Shown: in pieces, positions 22,860 through 32,881 of the stretch | How the letters are laid out: every line of letters starts with the position of its first letter | How positions within the stretch are numbered: position 1 is the first letter of the stretch | DNA from: Siderastrea radians | Lineage: Eukaryota > Cnidaria > Anthozoa > Scleractinia > Rhizangiidae | NCBI GenBank assembly: GCA_964017195.1 | Contig: OZ024897.1 | Span: 7,577,951-7,641,950, forward strand | Reading direction: 5' to 3' | Length of the DNA: 64,000 bases | The notes under the pieces: generated by a model | Databases searched by the model: none | Told to the model about the DNA's origin: nothing | Seen by the model: the letters and a program-made list of their open reading frames with translations, nothing else | Position numbers and translations under genes: made by a program

Positions 22860-23060
22860 TTGGGAAGTTCCATTTTTTCGTCCCCCCCCCCCCTTCCCCC
22901 GTCAAGGATGGCAAGAATTTTTCATCGGCACTCTTTGAAGAAAAAAAACCCGAAGGATTCATTTTTTCGCGTCTCCTTTGAAAAAAAAAACCGAGGCCTA
23001 AAAAATTTTGGCGGCGCCTTTGAAGAAAAAATCCCAACCCCCCTGAGCAAAAACAGGCCA
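22860..23060. repeat. C-rich and A-rich low-complexity tract
   Basis: Runs of c, then several 'tttgaagaaaaaa' blocks 3' of the PAN/EGF stop. The open frames here are composition artefacts. Confidence 0.5.
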
Positions 23061-23702
23061 TCCTTAGCGGAGGGGAGGGGGGTGCGGACAGAGAATGGAA
23101 CGTCCCCTTGACAACTTCATGCGATGAGTTTCGCAGTTTCGCTGGACCAGCAAAAACTTTGTAACTGTTGAGTTTCTAATAAAATTGGAACAGTTGCTTC
23201 CTTTGGAAAGCTACCCATGACATGAAGAATTACAACATTTATTAATAATTCATAAAGAAAATACAAAAGAACTGAACGTTTAGTGTGGATCTGTAGATCA
23301 CATATAGATTTCGACCCAATTCATAAATTCTTCATTTGATTTACTCGTCTAAAATGACTGATATTGCGAGGATATATGGTAGATAAACAAGAACATTTAG
23401 GGGCCTTCGTGTAAGTAATATACAGAATTCGGGGCCACTCAAGCACGGCCACTTATTCTGTATATGTTAGTTACTCATGGTAACATGACTAGATTCGTTA
23501 GTGTATGTTTTAAATCATTGTGTAAATGAGTAAATAAGTAACTGTTAAAACAAAAGTTAGATGATGATGACAACGGTGATAATATCACGCATCGTTATCA
23601 CGATGATGATAACGATGATAATATCACGCACTAAGCCCCTACGTACACGCAACCACGAGAAAGAGATCGGACGTCAAATTGTGAAGGCGTCTCAGACAGC
23701 CT

Positions 23703-23888
23703 CTACCCATGGACAAGTGCACGACAGTGAGAGGGTTTAGGACCAAGGTTCGTTACTTCTTTAAGATTCTTCAGTGGTATATCCAGTAAGAGTTTTTTGT
23801 CTTCATCCGCGTATGATATGTAACCACGTCTCACAAGCCATTTCATGTCAGATACATGCAGTACAGGATCGTTCCCATGATGTGCCAG
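23703..23888 (-). CDS. Possible 3'-terminal exon, 61 codons, unidentified
   Basis: On the minus strand a good acceptor ('gtgattttgcag') precedes a 61-codon frame beginning LAHHGNDPVLHVSDMKWLV, with ordinary composition (many D, K, L), ending at TAG (23703-23705). I do not recognise it and find no convincing upstream exon between 23.9 and 26 kb. It may be a relic, or its partners may be farther away. Confidence 0.3.
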   Translation of the reverse strand: MAHHGNDPVLHVSDMKWLVRRGYISYADEDKKLLLDIPLKNLKEVTNLGPKPSHCRALVHG

Positions 23889-25470
23889 CTGCAAAATCAC
23901 AATTTACAATCAATTGAAAACTGAATTCTCACTTCACGGATAATTACGCATACAACGGAAAATCGCAGAGGTACCCAACGGATCGTTTCGGTTGAACTTC
24001 TGTTCGGAAGACATCTACTGCCTTAGAAATTCGGGTTTTAATTGCGAACAAAAACTAGACTTTTCTGACCCTTTCCTTTGGTGAACTTTACATCCACCTT
24101 TCATACCATATAAAAATTAATTTAAGACGGGCCGGTAGGGCACCGTCTTATACTTCTACACGATTCTGGTCACAGTAGGTTGTTCAAGGTCACGATGAGT
24201 GATTGATTGCTTAATGATATCCTAATAGGGTTAGGGACGGGAGAGGGATTGTGTTTTGACGTTCGTTTTCTTGGGGACATGACTACAACGTTCGTCAGAA
24301 GTTGTTGGGAAGGTTTGACCATGAACAGAATTTTAGTAAGGTTTTATTCATCGTGTCTAAATATTCCATCATAAATTAGTCTCTGTCTCTATTCGCCGTT
24401 CCCCCTCCCCCCCACTCCTCCCATTTTAATGTTGAAAGTTTGACAGGCAATACTGCAGAGGAAAAGTCAGTTGAAATCCAACATTGAAAAGGGGGGATGG
24501 AAGGAAAACAAAAGCATGGTAAGGATAAAATGAGACGACCTTCCCAACAAATTGGCGAAGATTGTAGGTTATTGCAATGCCTCCACGGGCTTTCATTCGG
24601 GACTGGTTACAGGGGACACTAGAAAGAGTTTTTCAGTCGATCAAAATAATTTATTACATGTTTTGAAAAATGGTGGCCCGACCGATTGCTGTACGCAACA
24701 ATTTTCAAGTGGGTTTGGACATTAATAGGATCAAAATACGCCATTTAAAAGGTGAAAACAAACGGGAAAGCTCTAGAAGACCCGATTCAAATGGACTGGA
24801 CAGCTATATTCCTCTAGGAGAAGGCTCAAGGTGATTCCATCGAAAAAGAAGGAATAGAATATTTAAAATCCTCTAAGACTTGGTCCAATTCGTAATCACG
24901 TTTTGAACATTTCAAAAATGCAATAAAAAATATGGGTCACCGTGCTGTTTTTGCACAACATGGATAGCCATTACTACACAACTCGCAAGGTTTTCCTGAG
25001 AAACCCTAGTAATCAGAAATGAGAACTATAATTTCTTTGAAACGTCATTGCTTGCATTGAAATATTGGAGAAGTTCAACAAAACAGACATTCCTCTTCCA
25101 CTGTGTACTATTTTAGTTAAACAGGAATTAACTAGAGGTGAGATTATGAAATAAATTAAAGAATTTGCTCCGTGCCCACACGCTGCTGTACCTAAAGACG
25201 TGTTCTCTTCGACATTGAAATAAAAATATCTCAAAGCAGAGCTTTTAACTTTTCTTAAAATCGCGATATATGGTAGTTAACCGTATGCCATTTAAATGTA
25301 TGCATTAAAAAAAGGGAGGTCACCGTCCTCGTTTCGGAGAAAACGACCATTTACTTCTCTGAACAGCTCAGTTTTCAAAGCAAACATACCAGTTCCGAAC
25401 GTGCGCGCGCTAATCACGCAAAAAATTATGCGCAGAAAGGATGCGAATATCGGCAACGACAAATGAGGCA
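23889..25470. other. Intergenic, nothing recognised
   Basis: AT-rich, no convincing exon, tRNA or complete transposon seen. A short pyrimidine-rich patch lies near 24400. Confidence 0.4.
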
Positions 25471-25474
25471 TATA

Positions 25475-25987
25475 CAGTTGAACCTCCCGTAAGCGACCAC
25501 CCAAAATGTCAAGCCTATAAAGTGGTCGCTTACAGGAGGTGGTCGCATACGAGAGATCAGACCACAGAAGGTCCTGGAGGTCAAAATTTTCATTTTGATC
25601 CGAGGTGAATTTGCTTTAATCCATGCACAAATAAGCATATAACCCAAAATGAAGTGTAGTATCTTTAGCGGAGAACGAGGATCACAAGTACAATACATTA
25701 ACAAATCAGTCAGATTAAGGTTGTATGCCGCTATTCTGTTCACCGAGTCTGTTCAGTCTGAACCCAGCGAGATGGGATTATATAGCAAGTCAGTGGTCGC
25801 TTACCGGAGGTTAAAAACAATAGAAAAGTTCAAAATGTCAGCCCAAAAAGTGGCTGCTTACAAGAGGTGGACGCCTCCGAGAGGTTCCAGCTATAATAAT
25901 TTCAAAAATTGTTTGGGTTTTTGGAAAAGTGGTCGCTGACGGGAGGTGGTCACTTACGAGAGGTGGTCGCATAAGGAGGTCCGACTG
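25475..25987. mobile_element. 513-bp 'GTAAGCGACCAC' inverted-repeat element
   Basis: Starts 'cagttgaacctcccgtaagc' and ends 'aaggaggtccgactg', flanked by ta on both sides. Same family as 21960-22480, with repeated gtggtcgct blocks inside. No intact transposase frame. Confidence 0.75.
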
Positions 25988-26288
25988 TATTTCGGGCTTT
26001 GGAGTCCCTGAGGCTTTTTGTAGCCTTTCCTGGATAAAACAGGAAAGTAAATTACACGTATAACTCTGAGTTTATTTTGTTACGCCGACCGTGAAATTGA
26101 AACATTTGTCATTATACTAACACAGAATGATATGCCAATTCATGCATTTGATTCTAGCTCATATAAAGAGGGAAAAAAAATGCTGGAATCTACATTGGGT
26201 TAATTTTGTCGAATCAAAACATTAAGCGGTGAAAAAAAAAATAGTCTTGAACAAAATGTAAAGACTTCTTTTTCAAGAGAACCTTTAT

Positions 26289-26707
26289 CAGGGGCACCCA
26301 ACGGTTCGTTTCGGGAAATATCTGTTCGGAAGGCCTAAAATTGCCTGAGATATTCGGATTCAGTTGCGGTGAAAGCTAGAGAATTTTCTTTGGCGAAACA
26401 TCACCTCGGACTTTCGTAACAAGAGAACTCATTAGTTCCTGGTGTCTTCATAGGGACAAATATGTCGTTGAGAGTCCAAAAAAGGTCAGCTAGCATTTTC
26501 GGAGAGGCATCGGCAGCTCGGAAATTCGGCGGATAGGATTCTGTTTCCTAACATTTTCTGTGGCCTAAATTTTCAGCTAAGAACGCCGAATAGACCAATC
26601 TGTATTAGCTTACACAAATATGCCTTTAAAAAGCTCTGAAACAATCTAAGAAAGCTACAAATGATATCTCAAGTATTTTGCTAAACGTTTCTCGTTGGGT
26701 GCCCCTG
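26289..26707. mobile_element. 419-bp MITE with CAGGGGCACCCAAC ends
   Basis: Terminal repeats 'caggggcacccaac' and 'gttgggtgcccctg'. Direct repeat ctttat on both sides (26283-26288, 26708-26713). Its right end is the source family of the gene 2 tail at 7450-7548. Confidence 0.85.
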
Positions 26708-26844
26708 CTTTATCCCCGGGCGTTTAGAACAACTGTATAACTCCAGCTTGTAAGGGCCCGTCTTTGATAAAACACAGGTTTTCTTGTTTCGTTTGTTTTC
26801 GGGGGAGCAAAAAGACATTGTTTTGGGTAATAAATGGGCTTCCT

Positions 26845-27033
26845 TGCCAACAGCAGCATGGCAATTCGGGACATAAGATTCCGCTCACTAAAACATTCTG
26901 TGGCTAAAGAATTCGAATAGATCAATCTGTGTTAGCTTACACAAATATCCCTTTAAAAGCCCCTAAAACAATCTGGGAAAACGGAAAAAGACTTTCAAGT
27001 ATTTTGGTTAAATTTGCTCGTTGGGTGCCCCCG
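26845..27033. mobile_element. Right-end fragment of the GGGGCACCCAAC family
   Basis: Follows the complete copy by about 140 bp. Shares 'ttagcttacacaaatat', 'aaaacaatct' and the end 'tcgttgggtgccccc'. The left end is lost. Confidence 0.7.
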
Positions 27034-27115
27034 AATCACAGCTCTCGACTTTAGCAGGTCACGGTTAACGTTAAACAGTGAAAAAGACCGACTGATTGAG
27101 TTCATATTTCAGACA

Positions 27116-27118
27116 AAA

Positions 27119-27158
<40 letters not shown>

Positions 27159-27178
27159 GAGAAAGAAAGAAAGAAAGA
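27116..27178. repeat. (GAAA)n microsatellite
   Basis: About fifteen gaaa units with a few interruptions. Confidence 0.9.
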
Positions 27179-27215
27179 GCGATCACGAACAGCCGTCTTT
27201 CTCGAGAACGCGTGA

Positions 27216-28724
27216 GAGGGCATATCCTAAAAGCTGGACTGGACCCTGGACCCTGGACCCTGGACTCTGGACCCTGGACTCTGGACTCTGGACTTTTCCC
27301 TCTTAAAACTTTACCCACTCCCCCAAAAAAACCTCTATATCTCCCCCAAAAAAACTTCCCCCCCCCCCAAAAAAAAATTCCCTCCCCCAAATAAAAAATT
27401 CAACTAAATCGGATTTTTTCCCTAATAAACAAGTAAGAAGTGTGCGAGTTTTCAAACAAACAACTTTATTCCCCCACCCACCTCCCCGAAAAACCTTTAT
27501 GTCTCCCCCTAAAAACTGCCACCTCCCAAAACTTTATCCCCCCCGAAAAAATCTCTATATCTCCCCCCAAAAAACCTTCCCCCCCCCAAAAAAAAAACAA
27601 ATTTCCCTCCCCCAAATACAAAATTCAACTACATCGGATTTTTTTCCTAAGAAACAAGCTAGAAGTGTGCGAGTTTTCAAACAAACAACTTTATTCCCCC
27701 CGCCACCTCCCCGAAAAAACCGTCTTCCCCTAAAAACTGCCCCTTCCCAAAAAATTTTATTTGGCCTGCAGAAAAGGTCTTTTTTTTTTTCTTTTTGCTA
27801 ATAAATAATTGAAATCACAGCACCTAAACTTGGCCAACTGAGACACCAAAGTCTCTGTCTGGACAGTTAATTACGCTTATGCTTTTTAAAAATCTTTTGT
27901 TAATGAGTCAAAGAACACGGACACCGCGCGCGCACGTCAAAAGCTTGTTATCAGATTAGTTGATAAAACTACGCAAGGCCTTGCACATGTCGGTGAATAG
28001 AACCTATCTGGGGGCGGAAAGAGCCTCTGAGCGGCTGCAATTAACAAGCTTTAGTATGACCATCGAACTAGTAACGTTCTAAAAAAATGCAATTTATTTC
28101 AAGCACACAATACTTTATGCTTGACTGAAAACAAGAATAAATGTAACACCTTAGGTAAACAACATTGTCACTGGTAGCTGATAAGAGCTTGCACACGTCG
28201 CATCGATGAATAGAGAATTTTATCTGATCTTTGCTTATTGTGTAATGCAATCACGTTCGCATGCCAAATACTTTTTTTTAAGGATTGGGGTCGGGTCGTT
28301 CGATGGCGTTCGTGATTTGAATGCCGATTTGTGCAAGAACATTGAGACGACAAGTGTTTGTTCAATCGCTTTCAATCAGAAATCCGATGTAGTTGTATTT
28401 TTTAATTTGGGGGAGGGGAGGGGGATTTTTTGAGAGGGGGCAGTTTTTAGGGGGAGACATAAAGGTTTTTTCGGGGAGGTGGGTGGGGGGAATAAAGTTG
28501 TGTGTTTGAAAACTCGCACACTTCTAACTTGTTTATTAGGAAAAAAAATCCGATTTAGTTGAATTTTTTATTTGGGGGAGGGAATTTTTTTTGGGGGGAG
28601 GGACGTTTTTTGGGGGGGAGATATAGAAGTTTTTTCGGGGGGGATAAAGTTTTAAGAGGGAAAAGTCCAGAGTCCAGACTCCAGAGTTCAGAGTCCAGGG
28701 TCCAGTCCAGCTTTTAGGATATGC
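27216..28724. mobile_element. About 1.5-kb foldback element in the gene 4 upstream region
   Basis: Left arm (about 27220-27830) carries 'gcatatcctaaaagctggac', tandem 'ggaccctgg' units and C-rich/A-rich blocks. The right arm (about 28390-28724) is its reverse complement, ending 'gcttttaggatatgc'. Flanked by cgcgtga at 27209-27215 and 28725-28731. The region before gene 5 (about 32643-32660) has one uninterrupted 'gagaacgcgtgacac', so it represents the empty site. G-runs in the right arm could form quadruplexes. Confidence 0.8.
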
Positions 28725-28736
28725 CGCGTGACAGGA

Positions 28737-28965
28737 ATATGAAACGGCAGACTAGACACGAGAACACTTATATTCGACCCACACGACAACAAGCTATAAA
28801 CACACGTCATTCTTCCGCACAACAGCTTCTGTTTGCAGTTCAGTTTGAATTCCTCTTTACACGGCAATATTGAGATACCTGGGCCCTCCTGGCAGATACC
28901 TGATCAAACTAACGTCTGGACAACGCAAAATCTATTTAAAAAAGAGACTTCTTTTCATCCGTGAC
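28737..28965 (+). promoter_or_regulatory. Conserved 5' region of array gene 4
   Basis: Aligns with about 32655-32881 before gene 5. Shared pieces include 'acacgtca', 'ctgcacagcag'-like sequence, 'cagtttgaattcct.ttta' type sequence, 'gatacc' and 'catccgtgacatg'. Probably promoter and 5' UTR of the pair. Confidence 0.4.
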
Positions 28966-29928
28966 ATGTTTCCGCAAGACCGGAAGTACTTCCGCTTTCC
29001 CTTCCAATTGATCGTAGCTGTGGTCTTGACTACCTTGCTGGTTTACCCAACTCAAGCAGTCAGTGTGCCAAAAGGCTGTGCGGATGCTGCGAGTTATGCA
29101 AAGAGCAGGATGACCGTGAGCATTACGATAGATACGAAACTCTTAAGAAACATCATCGACTGCGTAAAGGAACTACCACGGTTATACAAAACAACCGACT
29201 GGAAGGCAATTCAGAAAATGATTCCACAAGAAGTGAAAGACGTCATCCGTGAGGTACCAAATTTGGGGGAAAAAGCACTTGCCAGTGCCAAAGGAAGCGA
29301 AGTCCTGTGTTTTGTATCGGTGTATTTGCTGTACCAAGCTGTGGACCTGTACGACCGTGCAGTGAGCTTGGACATGGACTACAAGATGCATCAGAAAGAG
29401 TTCGAATGGCTGGAATCGGAGCTACAATCAGTCATAGATGTGATACATAACGAGCTTTTGCCAAAGTGGGAACACCTTAGTATCGCGGCTTTGCGAAAGA
29501 TTACAATAGCAGTTTTTGAAAAGTTAACGCACTGTCACGCAGAACTCAAACAGTTGATTCGAGGCATTCACAACGACATCAAGAAAGGTTTGAGCGCGAG
29601 AAGATGGTCTGCTGCCTACGCAGTCGCCTCAGCTGCTGTCTTTGTGCCATCGGCTATAGTTGGAAATATTCCTGGAACCATAATGTCGGGTGTAGCTGCT
29701 GTATCGAACCTTGCCAACTACGAATCTTTCACTATGACGATCATGGAGCTAGAACGGCTTCAGAAGGACGTGGAGATGATGTGCATTGAAACCCACAAGT
29801 ATCGCTTCCTTCTTGAACGCATATTCATACATCGAACTGACGAAATGCCTCTCTCTAGTTTTGACTTGTGTATCTTGCTTTCTTTCATTTTACTGCTTGT
29901 GTGGCTTTTGCGTAGGAACCAAGAATAA
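28966..29928 (+). CDS. Array gene 4: membrane-anchored family member
   Basis: 320 codons from the ATG that aligns exactly with gene 5 (MFPQDRKYFRF). The frame is open farther upstream but holds no ATG there that would give a better start. Signal peptide about 1-31 (LIVAVVLTTLLVYPTQA). Cysteines at 38 (KGCADAAS) and 66 (IIDCVKEL). DWK at 78-80, PNL at 98-100, hydrophobic helix about 112-124 (VLCFVSVYLLYQA), LPKWEH near 165, HNDIKKG near 202, hydrophobic hairpin about 214-250 with a central GNIPG turn, and a KYRFLLE helix. A second membrane helix at about 299-315 (FDLCILLSFILLLVWLL) is followed by RRNQE. Predicted type I single-pass protein with a short basic cytoplasmic end. Diverged from genes 1-3 but with the same motif order. 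Confidence 0.87.
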   Translation: MFPQDRKYFRFPFQLIVAVVLTTLLVYPTQAVSVPKGCADAASYAKSRMTVSITIDTKLLRNIIDCVKELPRLYKTTDWKAIQKMIPQEVKDVIREVPNLGEKALASAKGSEVLCFVSVYLLYQAVDLYDRAVSLDMDYKMHQKEFEWLESELQSVIDVIHNELLPKWEHLSIAALRKITIAVFEKLTHCHAELKQLIRGIHNDIKKGLSARRWSAAYAVASAAVFVPSAIVGNIPGTIMSGVAAVSNLANYESFTMTIMELERLQKDVEMMCIETHKYRFLLERIFIHRTDEMPLSSFDLCILLSFILLLVWLLRRNQE

Positions 29929-30540
29929 CGGGACGAGTGCATTCAGTAACATCAAGTAGGCAGATTTTATATAGGTGCCTGATCGTCTAGCAAGGCTACG
30001 GCCACGCTGTATGCAATAGTAACGGGAATATATATGCTGACCTCAGCTAATATAGATTGCACAGCAGGCCAGATTTGAATGTTTAGGTGTAGGATCTAAT
30101 TTTAAAAAGTATAGAGAAAAGTCGGTATTGCTTTCAACCAATTTTCTTTCGTCGACTCATCAATTAAAGTTAAGGATTTTGTTCCCTTTGCGTTCGCGAA
30201 GATCTACCTGAAAAAGACAACTTTCGCAACGTTTTAGAACAAGTGTTGTGAGATGTAAAAAAGGCACTGTATTAATTTGGGTTATTGCCCATTTCTCGCG
30301 TTTTGCAGCGATCGCATGTTTATGCTTTGTGTTTTGATTGGTTCATTGCGTTATTTGAGGGTGTTGTGGCCCGAAAAGAAGCTTGGACAAGCAGTCAATC
30401 TTTCAAAACGAAGTGTGTCGGCACGAAACGTTCGGTGCAAACTTCAGCAGACTCACAAATTGCAAGAACTTTGTACCACATAATTACGAGCACCACAGGA
30501 AAGTACTGCTCAGTAGCTTTCATTTGAATGGTCACACTTT
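29929..30540. other. Non-coding 3' flank of gene 4
   Basis: No conserved frame. 'ttttgattggttcattgcg' near 30333 is a scrap of the CCAAT-rich repeat family. Confidence 0.4.
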
Positions 30541-30559
30541 TAGGATTTGATCTACAGAA

Positions 30560-30830
30560 TCAAAACTTAGAAATTACAAATCGAGTTGTACTGTATAATA
30601 AACAATACTACTGGAAAGTACTGCTCTGTAGCTTTCATTTGAATGGTCACACTTTAGGATTTCATTCACAGGCTCAAAAAAAAACACCTTGTACAGCATA
30701 ATGAGCATTACTACAGGAAAACATATGTCACATCTTCGGATTTCATCCACAAACTCAAAAGTTAGAACCACCTTGTACAGCATAATAAATAGTACCATAG
30801 GAACGTACTGATTACACTCAGTGTAGGACT
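30560..30830 (-). repeat. Dispersed 'AAGGTGGTTCTAACTTTTGAGTCTGTGGATGAAATC' family, diverged units
   Basis: Three imperfect copies in reverse orientation, each with 'gaatggtcacactttagga', 'cacaggctcaaa' and 'ccttgtacagcataat'-like parts. Related copies lie at about 39840-40110, 40880-41450 and 59160-59450, and in tandem at 61191-61560. Confidence 0.6.
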
Positions 30831-31626
30831 CAAGGTTTGAACATGACAGTGAGAGAATAAAATACTGTTGTCAAGAATACGTGAAAAGAGCAACTTAGTT
30901 TAACAACAAGGTTCTAGATTCTTTTTTGGCGTTCTAGTCAGGAACTGTACGGGGGTAGTGTAGCATAGTGCGGAAGAAAGTCAAGCCTTCGTCTAGTACT
31001 TAGTAGTGCGTAACGCTTACAAATCTACGTCAGGGACGGGAAATCTACGGCGCCCGAGTCCTGTGTTTTCGGGCCGGAAACCTGAAACTCTTAGGCCATT
31101 TGAGACCCTTCTAAGTACTGTTAAGATAAACAATGACGGTCAAGTGTACGTGAATATAAGTGCATACAAACTACACCTTTATCGCCGAGTTAGACATTAA
31201 AAACTGTGTTGTTTGTACTTTTTTGTAAGCCTTACTTCTTATAATATAATGAATTGTTGTTCTTCATTTTGTTGTTGTCTCCTGATTGTTGATTAAGCTG
31301 GTTGCATACGAGCAAGTATTCTTTGACAATTTTTTACTTAATTAGTTGTGTTTTCTCTTGTGTACGAAACATCTAGACAAGGAAATTTGTCAAGGAAACC
31401 TCGCTCGTTTGCAAAAGGCCGCGTTGCAGCCACCAAAGAAAACTTGTCCAAGAAGCTTGTCACTTGCGATATACACGAACAACCAAACTTGTCAAAGAAA
31501 CGTGCTCGTCACTCTCGTGCAACCAGCTTTACACTGAAAACTGGTTCTGTCAATTTCCTATCAAAGCTATCACATCTTTCGTGATATATTGCACTTTCCC
31601 TGGATGGTCTGTGAGCCAATAGAGGA

Positions 31627-32092
31627 CCCGGGGGGGGGGGGTACCCCCGTCAGTTTAGGATAGGTGTGTGCCGCCAAGGTTCTCAAACCCTGACCCTATT
31701 TAAGGGTAGAAAATCGAGAATTGATACCCTTTTAAAGGCCCAAAACCAAGAAATAGCACCCTATTTAAGGGAAACAAGATAATTCATAATTGTGTAACTG
31801 ATGGTCGTTTTATTTCTTTTCCGCTGTACATGGACGTTTAAAATCGCTTTGTTAAACTTTATAACGTGTATTCGGGCGTGTAGTACAGTTTTAACAGACC
31901 ATATCTTTTTCGTTTTGCGCGTTGAGGTGGGTACTAAAATTTAGTGACCCTATCTAAGGGACAACTAAGGATCACAATACCAAAAAATACCAAAAAGGAT
32001 ACCCTATTTAAGGACTGAGCACCTCAAAAACCCTACCCTATTGGGCGGCACATACCTATATAGCGTATATAAGGGAGTACCCCCCCCCCGGG
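31627..32092. mobile_element. 466-bp MITE with CCCGGGGGGG ends, 8-bp target duplication
   Basis: Ends 'cccggggggggggggtaccc' and 'gggagtacccccccccggg' are inverted. Direct repeat atagagga at 31619-31626 and 32093-32100. The interior repeats 'accctatttaaggg' in several places. An 8-bp duplication suggests hAT-like mobilisation (inference). Confidence 0.85.
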
Positions 32093-32654
32093 ATAGAGGA
32101 TTACCCTCCTCCCTCCACCAGCAAATACTAAGGGCTTTTTTCCAAGAGTGCTGCTCACCAGGATCCTGAGAGGACCTGCAGATTGTTTTGCCTAAGGTCA
32201 CAGCATAAGGAAAGAGAGCTCTGTTGAAACCCGAGTATGCGGGGATGCGCAACCCTGGGCTCGAAGCCCTAGCACTATTTCAGGCCAAATACATGTTTTG
32301 TACTCTATTATTAGCTTAACCTCAGAAATCATTCCTTTTGCCTGGCCAAAGCGGCAAACCTTATACCCTTTATCCCACCAGTGTTCAAAATACCCCAATT
32401 TCAGAACAAAATGGTCAAAATGTCGACCTTTTCGGAGCAAAGCAGCGAAAAGAGTCATAACCTTTGGGCAGCAAATACCTACAAAATTGAAAACTACCCA
32501 CCAAACTCCGAGAACCACCCACTTGACCAATAGGCCCGCAAATGATGGCGAGCAGCTGGTGATAACGTGATTGCGTGGCAGTCAAAAGTCAAGTGCGTAG
32601 GCAGAGCAGGGCCCGAATTTGGTTTGAAACGAGTGTTACTTGAGAACGCGTGAC

Positions 32655-32881
32655 ACTGGCGAAATATAAACGCCACAAGTGGACACACTAATATTTGACC
32701 CAGTTTATAACTCGAAAGCAAGCAGTAAAGACACGTCACTTTCTGCACAGCAGATCCCGTTGGTACTTCAATTTGAATTCCTATTTACAAGGCAACAGAT
32801 ACCCAGGGTCTGATCGATCAGATTAAAGATTGGACAATTCGTTTTCTATCTGAAAAAGAGAGACCTCCTTTCATCTCCGAC
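32655..32881 (+). promoter_or_regulatory. Conserved 5' region of array gene 5
   Basis: Counterpart of 28737-28965 and continuous with the un-interrupted 'gagaacgcgtgacac' site upstream. Confidence 0.4.

Noticed and set aside
22794..23111. 105-codon frame after the PAN/EGF stop
   Set aside because: Low-complexity C- and A-rich sequence with no homology-like pattern.
27014..27801. Open frames rich in P, K and S
   Set aside because: Created by the (GAAA)n tract and the C-rich/A-rich arm of a foldback element.
28870..28965. In-frame extension upstream of the gene 4 ATG
   Set aside because: It has no ATG start, and the ATG at 28966 aligns exactly with gene 5.
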